NCBI GenBank assembly: GCA_004335635.1
Contig: QAXH01006448.1
Location: 45,764-60,855 of the forward strand
Origin: Chloromonas sp. AAM2
Taxonomy: Eukaryota > Chlorophyta > Chlorophyceae > Chlamydomonadales > Chlamydomonadaceae
Length of the DNA: 15,092 bases
Direction: 5' to 3'
A program made the position numbers and the translations under genes. Shown here in pieces: positions 1 to 15,092 of this stretch; positions within the stretch are counted from its first letter, which is position 1, and each line of letters begins with the position of its first letter. Under the pieces are notes generated by a model. The model was not told where the DNA came from. It saw nothing but the letters and a program-made list of their open reading frames with translations, and ran no database searches.

Positions 1-1
1 T

Positions 2-112
2 GTGAAATTAGATACTACGACCAGTGACCTGATTACAAGTATCAGGGCGTTGAAGGAGGAGATGGCAGAGAGCAATCGTAAGTTCCGTGCGTTATACGAG
101 CAAGCAGGACAG
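2..112 (+). CDS. Partial internal exon, coiled-coil-like protein
   Basis: An open frame runs from the left edge for 37 codons to a GT donor (GTGGGT at 113). The peptide is rich in Leu, Glu, Lys and Ser (for example LITSIRALKEEMAESNRKF) with a heptad-like spacing of hydrophobic residues, so it reads as a coiled-coil segment. No in-frame start is needed because it is internal to a gene that begins left of the window. It joins in phase 0 to a second short exon at 189-230 across a 76-base intron. I do not recognise the family. Coding character and splice agreement are seen; membership of one gene is inferred. Confidence 0.5.
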
Positions 113-188
113 GTGGGTGCGGGCCTCTGGGCTGTGTGCACCCGCGCCTAGCAGCTACATTCATTTGATGCCCGCGATGCTGTTACAG

Positions 189-230
189 GTCTTACAGCTC
201 AAAACAGAGCCGGACCAGCAGGAAAGGACG
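189..230 (+). CDS. Short exon continuing the left-edge gene
   Basis: Fourteen codons (VLQLKTEPDQQERT) lie between an acceptor TTACAG (ending at 188) and a donor GTGAGC (231). Both junctions are phase 0, consistent with the exon ending at 112. The following exon is not certain: the nearest AG sites (246, 258) would give introns under 30 bases. The AG at 321-322 opens a 49-codon frame ending in TAG at about 470-472, and an overlapping frame around 285-394 is also open. Function unknown. Confidence 0.4.
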
Positions 231-299
231 GTGAGCTGTTGGCTCAGATGCATTTCAGATGGCGTGTGGAGGGCAAACGCTGACAATTCTCAGGGTTTG

Positions 300-682
300 C
301 TTTAATTGAGACCGGCTTCTCAGCATTTGGACTTGCAGCGAAGGTGGTACTGGTTAACCAAAAGAAAAAGGTTTTCTGGAATTCAAAGCTTTAGGATCAG
401 TCGCATCCTGGCACTGATTGACATGTGCTGCTCTGCAACTTCGTTTGTTTGTGGGGGCGAGCTGATGCGCTAGCTTGAGCAGGGCGGCCAGCAGAAGAAA
501 ATGAGGATGAGTGATTTGATCGGTCTAATGGCTTGGCCCCGGTTGGTGCTGCCCAGCCTACCCCTTGGCACACAGCAGCTCGAGCGGATCAAGAACAACT
601 AAACGACATATATCAGCGCCTGCTCTCCTTTCCACCAAACCCATCACCATCTATCTAGGTGCCAGAGTCAAGATGAAAACTG
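300..682 (+). other. Unresolved end of the left-edge gene
   Basis: No exon can be fixed here. Three short open frames compete: one from the AG at 321-322 to the TAG near 470, one covering about 285-394, and two overlapping frames at about 495-655 (one ends IKNN-stop at 601, the other ends with a Pro/Ser-rich peptide and TAG near 657). Any of these could hold the last exons of the gene entering from the left. I see no RNA gene or repeat. Confidence 0.2.
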
Positions 683-863
683 ACTGAAGTAAGCTGACCC
701 TCTACACCAGTCTTACCTGCAAGATCCTTGTGGTACAGTCTTGACAGACAGGTACACGATTCTTACCTGCAAGATCCTTGTGGCTATCTTACTTAGGAAG
801 TATAAATAGCGATGGCCGAGCCCTGGGAGGCCTGGATGTCGAGATGGTTGGTGGGCTCTGGGA
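683..863 (-). pseudogene. Broken duplicate of ABCF5 exon 16 and its flanking intron
   Basis: Bases 683-733 match 5432-5497 (intron 16 plus the 3' end of exon 16) apart from a 15-base deletion. Bases 753-863 then match 5467-5614, that is the same exon end again followed by the rest of exon 16 and its acceptor side. The second piece has lost about 10 bases near 800 and 30 bases near 838; the 30-base loss lies between two copies of GGATG in the intact exon. The reading frame is destroyed, although the segment coding PTNHLDI is still readable. Orientation is the same as the intact gene about 4.7 kb away. Because intron sequence is included, the copy arose from DNA, not from processed mRNA. Confidence 0.85.
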
Positions 864-865
864 AA

Positions 866-895
866 CTATCTTGAGACCCACTATCTTGTGACCCA
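866..895 (+). repeat. Two imperfect 15-base tandem units
   Basis: ACTATCTTGAGACCC is followed directly by ACTATCTTGTGACCC, differing at one base. It lies just beyond the edge of the duplicated exon fragment and may mark the junction of that rearrangement (inference). Confidence 0.5.
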
Positions 896-1180
896 ACAGA
901 AATGGGGCGCAGCGACGCCAGCCGTGCCTCGCGGCCCTTAGCCAAAGTGAAAAATCAAGCTGTAGTTCTTAGTCCTGTAAGGGAATCGTAAAGGTCATAA
1001 AGTCACGGCCGAGATCAGCTCAGGCAGCATACATGCTGCATCTATTCTAAGCGAATCCTTTTCAAAGCCCACAAAAGGGAAAGGGCATGGACATGCTGTT
1101 GGGCGCGGGAAGAAGGTTGGCGTTGCACAGTTGTGTCAGCTGTTCGGAGATGGGTTCTCGGATGTGACCTTCATTAGGCG
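896..1180. other. Non-coding or unassigned stretch
   Basis: A 29-codon frame begins with ATG at about 902 and ends with TAA near 989, but it has no recognisable domain or splice context. A 14-base word GCCAGAGTCAAGAT occurs at 661-674 and again at 1244-1257, bracketing this region. Nothing else is supported. Confidence 0.25.
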
Positions 1181-1279
1181 GCATGCGTCTAGTGCCAAAT
1201 GAAGCACTGCGGCGTAAAGGGCTTGCCTGCCTTTCTGAGGAGAGCCAGAGTCAAGATAGCTCACAGCAGTGGTGCCAAA

Positions 1280-1794
1280 TGCCCCTGACACTAATGGTAA
1301 CGCCATTGGTTAATGTTAGGCCATTGGTGCAGACCAGATCCAAAGTGGTTGTGTCGTGGCCAAACTACACACATGACACACAGCAGTACTACTCCCAGGT
1401 AGTCAGGTACCTCCACGGTAGCTTTCACGGGAGGTTCAGGGCCCTGCAGACCCTGCTTGAGGAGGAGGGCGGGATGATCCTTGCGCTGTCCTGACGACAA
1501 GCTGTGAAGAACAGGTGGGCCATGGCTGCTGGCAGCAGGCACTTATGATGACTGTGTTCCGGAAGCCACAAGAGGCTCGCCCGAAGCCTGATTGGACAAA
1601 CCTGACGAGGCGCACCGCTGAAGAGGCAACCAGCCGTGGCCGGCCTGTTTGCCACTGATGCATCTTGAGGCGATATGCGGGCGGGGAAGCAAATTCCCGA
1701 AGTCAGGGCACGTACGTCAACATGTTTCGTTGGAAGCCTCCCGAGCGAGAGCTGACAGGTGATCAACCTATCCTCCTTCAACTTGTTCTCCTTT
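1280..1794 (+). pseudogene. Decayed coding-like frame, family unknown
   Basis: Frame A reads coding-like to about 1480 (peptides such as YYSQVVRYLHGSFHGRFRAL and TLLEEEGG). A shift in frame near 1470 then continues through a second stretch (for example FRKPQEARPKPDWTNLTRRT), stops at TGA 1657-1659, and stays open in the same frame to another TGA near 1792-1794 (FRWKPPERELTGDQPILLQL). One frameshift and one internal stop fit a relic gene or transposon open reading frame. Only a composite of unbroken pieces is visible and no diagnostic motif is recognised. An alternative is two exons of a live gene, but no good splice pair joins them. Confidence 0.35.
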
Positions 1795-1799
1795 GAATC

Positions 1800-2475
1800 G
1801 TTGGTCTTGGAGTGCATGACACAGGTCGTGCTGTTTCGGAACGTTCGTGAGAGCCGTCACCACAGCCATTACCATATTGGTCTCCACCAGGGGAGGAGAA
1901 GTCGGGTTAGCCGCAGACCCTATCCGGGAGTGACCCCATTTCTTCACGGGGTTGGCTTAGTTACCCTTTGGGAGGGTACAGGGGGGGTACAGGGAAATCT
2001 GGACCTATTTCAGAAAAACTGTTTGCTGGCCAACCAAATGCCTGATTGAAGCTGTAAGCATGCCATCGTGACGGGCTGGGCAAGAGCTACACAATGGCAT
2101 ACTCAAAAACCAAAAGTATGGGTGCATGGGGGAGAAACCGAAAAAAGCGACCGGCCGGCATCCGCGGGTGACCGGCCTACACCGCTGGGTTTGCAAAGCA
2201 TCAGTATTTGATTTGCGAAGCTTCAGCAGTCTGCTGACATGGCAGGCGCAGGCCCAAGCGTGGGGCGAGTCCACGGCTTGGATTCTGATGATGAGGCCTA
2301 ACCCAGCACCGATCCCTGCTTGGGCCATGATGTGAATTGGATGATATTGGTATTTAGCCTTTTTGTTGAAAAACTTGCATGAAATGAAGCAGAATGGCAT
2401 GGTCAAAATCTGTAACCGACTTATGGTTGGGAATTTAGGGGGTGTGTGTGGTCTGGGACCCCCTCAGGCACAAAG
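1800..2475. other. Unassigned intergenic stretch
   Basis: Both strands have short open frames with biased low-complexity translation and no motif. There is a G-rich run around 1975-1990 and a GC-rich segment with repeated ACCGGCC words at about 2150-2178. TGTAA, the usual green-algal polyadenylation signal, occurs on the plus strand at 2053-2057 but has no gene to serve with confidence. Confidence 0.3.
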
Positions 2476-2862
2476 TTATGATAGGGTCTGGGGAAAATAT
2501 TTTGCTCCCCCCCTGGTCTCCACCAACTCCCGTCTTTGCGACTGGGGACCTTGGGGTCCGAGCCAGAGTGGACTGAGGAGTTGCCGGGTGGCTAGGCGGA
2601 TGCACGGGTTGGCTGGGGTCTGCGGTTGCGGCCGCTGGGGCGCTGCGGTGCGCAGGTCATCGGTTGCATTGACATCAATTTGGATCAGAATTGCCGGACC
2701 GTCAGTTCCAAGTTCCAGCGGCGTAGTCAGGAAAACCTCGTCCACCGGCCGCAGCTTGTCGCTGACTGGCATGTGAAGGATCAAGATGACATGCCTCAGC
2801 CACAAGTTGCGGCCGGTGCGTAAGCTGGCGGGATGATCTGGCGGCAGTCTAGATCCTGACTA
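2476..2862 (-). CDS. Open frame of unknown function, possible transposon relic
   Basis: About 128 codons are open on the minus strand down to TAA at 2476-2478; the upstream end is set by an in-frame TAG near 2865. There is no ATG near the upper end, so it would be an exon or a truncated fragment. The translation is mixed and not low-complexity in its first half (for example MPVSDKLRPVDEVFLTTPLE) and Pro/Gln/Arg-rich later. I do not recognise a family. Plus-strand frames overlapping it look like shadows, but chance openness in this GC-rich patch is possible. Confidence 0.25.
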
Positions 2863-2973
2863 CGCTGCTGGAAGTGGTCTTGTTGGTCAGTCCTGATCCA
2901 GATCAAAGGCGGGCACGGCGTGCGCCTAACTGTTGAGCACGTACTCAACTTCTTGTCTGGCAAACTTCTTTTT

Positions 2974-3064
2974 TGACAGGTGACAGGTGACAGGTTACGG
3001 TGACAGGTGAAACATTTTTGGAACAAGTAACGGCGACGTCAGATTACGGTGACAGGTGACAGGT
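2974..3064 (+). repeat. GACAGGT short tandem repeat, two clusters
   Basis: GACAGGT occurs three times in tandem from 2974, once more after TTACGGT, then, after a 40-base interruption, the block TTACGGTGACAGGTGACAGGT recurs at 3045-3064. The higher-order unit TTACGG plus (TGACAGG)n is therefore itself repeated. Confidence 0.8.
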
Positions 3065-3065
3065 C

Positions 3066-3768
3066 CATAGGCCAGCTCACACACAGTAGTGCAGCAAGTA
3101 GTGATGCGGTCCCAACTGCAGGAAATTTGGGTGGTTCACAAGATGACATTGAGGCTACTGCACAGTCCGGTTACCGTGTTCATGCTCTCAAACCAACCTC
3201 TGTACTTGCAACAAGTGGTATCAACTTCAAAACAGACACAATGGAACTGGGTGTCACACAGGAATTGTCCCAGAACTGGCAAACATCTTTTTTTGGCTTC
3301 TCAAGCAACATGATAAACATGAAGGGACATTACACCAGCGGGCCCCACATGCACCTTGAATAAACGCAGGCAAGCCAGACAAGGATGGATGCCGCCCTGA
3401 GCAAGACAGGCAGAAACAAAGGGGTTGTCACTCCTTATTATGTACACTTGGAATTCATGGCCAGCCTGAAAAGTGCGCATGAATGCAGAAGACTAACCAC
3501 ACCATGGGCCACACCATACACCGCCTCAGTCAGTTCAAATCAACTATCCCTCACCCGCTACGCTCGTAGCATCCAACAGATCAAGCAATGTCACACTCTG
3601 CAGTGCACTCGATATATTCCTCACTACAACGAAAAAATCTCGGCCCCCTCTCCCCCTCTCGCACTACAATCAACAGCGCCTATGACAGCCATGTGTCATG
3701 CCACCAATAACGTGTTAGTAAATCGCTACGAGTCGGTCCTTGTCAGCACAACCAGAAGATCGTCAGTC
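3066..3768 (-). other. Probable 3' untranslated region of ABCF5 and intergenic DNA
   Basis: This lies directly downstream of the ABCF5 stop. On the minus strand the polyadenylation-like pentamer TGTAA occurs at 3334-3330, about 435 bases after the stop; that pentamer is common by chance, so the end point is tentative. A plus-strand frame at 3049-3363 (104 codons) and another at 3385-3825 are open but have no recognisable domain; the second overlaps the last ABCF5 exon antisense and is taken as a shadow. Confidence 0.35.
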
Positions 3769-13157
<9,389 letters not shown>

Positions 13158-13317
13158 ATTGGTAACAAGACAGTTTCTGCCGCAGAGGCCTACACACACA
13201 AGCCAAAAGCCAAAAGCCAGAACTTTCCCGTTTCTACTCGCAACTGCTTTTACCTGCTTGGCCTTTGGACAAGATGAACCGCGCTGGCACATTGCAGAGC
13301 TCACGCAAGGTGACATC
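13158..13317. promoter_or_regulatory. Putative bidirectional promoter between divergent genes
   Basis: About 160 bases separate the chosen ABCF5 start codon and the first ATG of the plus-strand gene model. No convincing TATA box is seen; there is a GCCAAAAGCCAAAAGCCAGA direct repeat at about 13202-13221. A shared promoter is an inference from the spacing, and either gene's coding or 5'-UTR sequence may extend into it. Confidence 0.35.
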
Positions 13318-13503
13318 ATGCCTCACTACGGACAGCAGCAGTTCACCAGCCTGCACGCATCCACGGATCGACGCAAGCATCTGAATCTTCTCCTCTTCGA
13401 CCAGTTGGAAGAGATTGGCCGCATCTACGCAGGCACAGGACGATGGCCCACGTACACACTTGCTCCGCATCGGCCCATTTTGCGGACGCAGACCGCTCCA
13501 TCT
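13318..13503 (+). CDS. Divergent gene, exon 1
   Basis: ATG at 13318 opens 62 codons to donor GTGAGT at 13504. The peptide is well mixed and coding-like (MPHYGQQQFTSLHASTDRRK, then LLLFDQLEEIGRIYAGTGRW, then HRPILRTQTAPS). The frame remains open upstream to 13087, so a longer start overlapping ABCF5 exon 1 antisense cannot be excluded; ATG 13318 is chosen as the first that avoids that overlap. A minus-strand frame across 13234-13470 is also open and is the main rival reading. Family not recognised. Confidence 0.45.
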
Positions 13504-13880
13504 GTGAGTCGCCGTGGAAACTTATTGCATACGGTGAATGAAATACAAGGCAAATACGAAGACATGCGTACCCGTATACCACTCTGCAGGGTGATCAAAG
13601 AGAGCGTTTTACACGACAGTTCATCGCCACGCCGGTGAGGCTTGTACGACTGCCGGGGACATGAGCCGGCAGGCAGCATGCCAACCGCAACTAACCTGAC
13701 ATGACAAATCAGGAGTCCCTTGTTGAGCTGCTCAAAATCAGTAGTATCTGTTCATATTGTGCCAAGCCAAAGCAGGCTCCACTGGACACAGGGTTAGGAT
13801 ACACTGACCTGTACCTCAACTTTGCCACAGCCCTTTTCAATCTCGTACTGTGCCTTGCCATGACGTGCCATGCGATGCAG

Positions 13881-14226
13881 AAGGGCCAGCCACCAGAATT
13901 TTCAGGCGTGGGTCAGCCCCTTTCCGAGTCAGCCCTGCACCACATGCACACGCTGCACAGACCCACCACAGCCCAAACACCCACGTCACCTGCCCTCAGC
14001 TACGCTGGTGCCAGTGGCATTGCACCCAGTCAACAAGAGCCATGGCAAGGGGCATCCCAGGCAGGCAGCACACAGTCGTACCATGCAGGCAGTATGCAGC
14101 CGTACCAGGCAGGCATCATGCAGACACAGCAAGCGGGTAGCCTGCCCAGCCTGAACAGCGCAGCCAGTATGGGCAGGAGGGATGCACCATGGCTCATGCC
14201 GTGGCAGACAGGAGACAGAGAGACAG
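13881..14226 (+). CDS. Divergent gene, exon 2: low-complexity region
   Basis: Acceptor ATGCAG (ending 13880) and donor GTGAGG (14227) bound 115 codons plus one base. The peptide is rich in Ala, Gly, Gln, Ser and Pro, with a degenerate 7-8 residue repeat (YHAGSMQ, YQAGIMQ, QQAGSLP). Such disordered sequence is common in green-algal regulatory proteins. The open frame continues upstream to about 13701, so the acceptor is a choice. Phase 0 in, phase 1 out, both matching the neighbouring exons. Confidence 0.5.
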
Positions 14227-14602
14227 GTGAGGTGCCCTGCAAGATGGCTACAATGTGCGAAAAAAAGAAGTTTACCAGTTCTGGGACAGTTTTTGCGTCT
14301 GACACTAGAACCTCGCCACGAATCTGCTCAAGAGAGTAACTTCTTTTTGCGGGCGTGGGCAAGACAGTTACTTTTTTGTGCAGATAGTCGTTCTTCGAGC
14401 AGTACTGATTAAGCATGTGACGATTGAGCAGGGTTTGGGAAATGCCGATAAGCCCCACTGCTGAAAACAGAGGCACAGGGAGGCCGAGGCAGAGGGGTGA
14501 CCTGAGCAGCTGGTTATAATTGTTGTGAACAAGAGAAGAGTTACCGGCACACCAGGGAGGATTGTCCACCTAACCCACCTTGTGTTCACTGCTGTCACAC
14601 AG

Positions 14603-14688
14603 GCAAGAGATGGGCTGAGGCGATCAGAAAAAAGCGGACACCTACTGGTGCATTTGCAAACTTGGATCTGGCTAAGCCGGCCAAGTAA
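14603..14688 (+). CDS. Divergent gene, exon 3: basic C-terminus and stop
   Basis: After acceptor CACACAG the phase 1 join gives G-KRWAEAIRKKRTPTGAFAN and LDLAKPAK, then TAA at 14686-14688. The ordered, basic and non-repetitive sequence is distinct from random frames and contains a nuclear-signal-like KR...RKKR cluster. The three exons sum to 618 bases, 205 residues plus stop. Function unknown. Confidence 0.5.
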
Positions 14689-15007
14689 GCAAGGAAGGGA
14701 ACCAGCCAAAGAGCCTGGTAAACTTTGCCTCATGTCTACCCTAACTCAGAGCGGAGAGCATTCCTTGGTGCAGCTGGTACGCTCAACTTTGTCCATTGAA
14801 AGGTGTCATGTGTTCACAAACACATGGACCGGGTACTCACATCACAGTAGTCGCATGTTTATCAGAGTTTGCTTGTTCCATCGTGCGTGCAACCTGTGCG
14901 CATTACAGAAATAGGGTTCAAGTCGGGCCAGACAATTGTTACTAGTTGATGTTGCAGTTGCGACTAGTTGATGAGGTTGTTAGAAGTGATATGGCATACC
15001 GCATTGA
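14689..15007. other. Intergenic stretch, 3' flank of the divergent gene
   Basis: No further exon and no TGTAA signal is seen. GACTAGTTG at 14962-14970 is repeated in tandem-like fashion with ACTAGTTGATG at 14941 and is inverted as CAACTAGTC at 15012-15020. A frame at 14525-14914 overlaps exon 3 and looks like a shadow. Confidence 0.4.
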
Positions 15008-15092
15008 CAGACAACTAGTCTCAGCACCCCTGGGCAAGACGCACACATGGCCATTCTCATGTTGATGTATGCCGATGACCTGGTGCTCATGG
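15008..15092 (+). mobile_element. Reverse-transcriptase fragment, LINE-type, cut by window edge
   Basis: From 15008 the frame reads to the edge and includes HMAILMLMYADDLVLM. The YADD box with following Leu-Val-Leu is the catalytic core of non-LTR retrotransposon reverse transcriptases. A TGA at 15005-15007 interrupts the frame just upstream, and a neighbouring frame reads YRIDRQL, where LINEs usually have a similar YID segment, so a frameshifted, decayed copy is likely. The upstream palm and fingers regions are not found in the window. Confidence 0.7.

Noticed and set aside
683..863. A second, separate ABC-F gene at the left
   Set aside because: Only one exon is represented, it carries the same intron sequence as the ABCF5 gene and has internal deletions, so it is a broken duplicate.
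1657..1659. In-frame TGA as a selenocysteine codon
   Set aside because: Green algae do make selenoproteins, but the frame also has a frameshift and no recognisable selenoprotein motif or SECIS-like hairpin was seen nearby.
2974..3064. CRISPR-like array
   Set aside because: The units are seven bases long and contiguous, without repeat-spacer structure, and the genome is eukaryotic.
13234..13470. Minus-strand frame upstream of ABCF5 as an additional 5' exon
   Set aside because: It reads plausibly, but no splice pair connects it in frame to exon 1, and the plus-strand reading joins to further exons. Kept only as the rival to the divergent gene.
14030..14569. Minus-strand open frame of 179 codons opposite the divergent gene
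   Set aside because: Its Cys/Leu-rich translation mirrors the Gln/Ala/Gly-rich plus-strand exon 2, and the plus-strand exons agree in splice phase while this frame has no support.

Overview
The window looks like nuclear DNA of a green alga, probably Chlamydomonadales (inference). Coding sequence is broken into many short exons with GT-AG introns of a few hundred bases, introns are rich in CA/TG runs, base composition is roughly balanced by eye, and the one clearly recognisable protein most resembles the plant/algal ABCF5 (GCN5-like) branch of the ABC-F ATPases. There is no sign of bacterial operon structure, rRNA, tRNA or CRISPR.

The centre (3769-13157, minus strand) is one gene. I could rebuild 20 exons whose splice phases all agree, giving a 720-residue protein: a Ser/Arg-rich, probably plastid-targeting N-terminus, a first ABC cassette with an arm insertion, a charged interdomain linker, a second ABC cassette and a basic C-terminal tail. 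All Walker A, signature, Walker B, catalytic Glu and switch His residues are present in both cassettes, so the protein should be an active translation-type ATPase. Intron 4 carries a 680-base insertion with 29-bp terminal inverted repeats and about 43-base subterminal repeats, which looks like a non-autonomous DNA transposon.

To the right, about 160 bases from the ABCF5 start codon, a divergent plus-strand gene can be modelled from three exons (13318-13503, 13881-14226, 14603-14688) with matching phases. It encodes an unrecognised 205-residue low-complexity protein with a basic C-terminus. The last 85 bases enter a reverse-transcriptase fragment with the YADD active-site motif, cut by the window edge and lacking its upstream domains in frame.

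To the left (1-3768) the DNA is mostly accessory or decayed. It holds the tail of a plus-strand gene with a coiled-coil-like exon (2-112 and 189-230), a broken duplicate of ABCF5 exon 16 with its flanking intron (683-863), a coding-like but frameshifted and stop-interrupted frame (about 1280-1794), a minus-strand open frame of unknown origin (2476-2862) and a GACAGGT-type short tandem repeat (2974-3064). The probable 3' untranslated region of ABCF5 lies below 3769.
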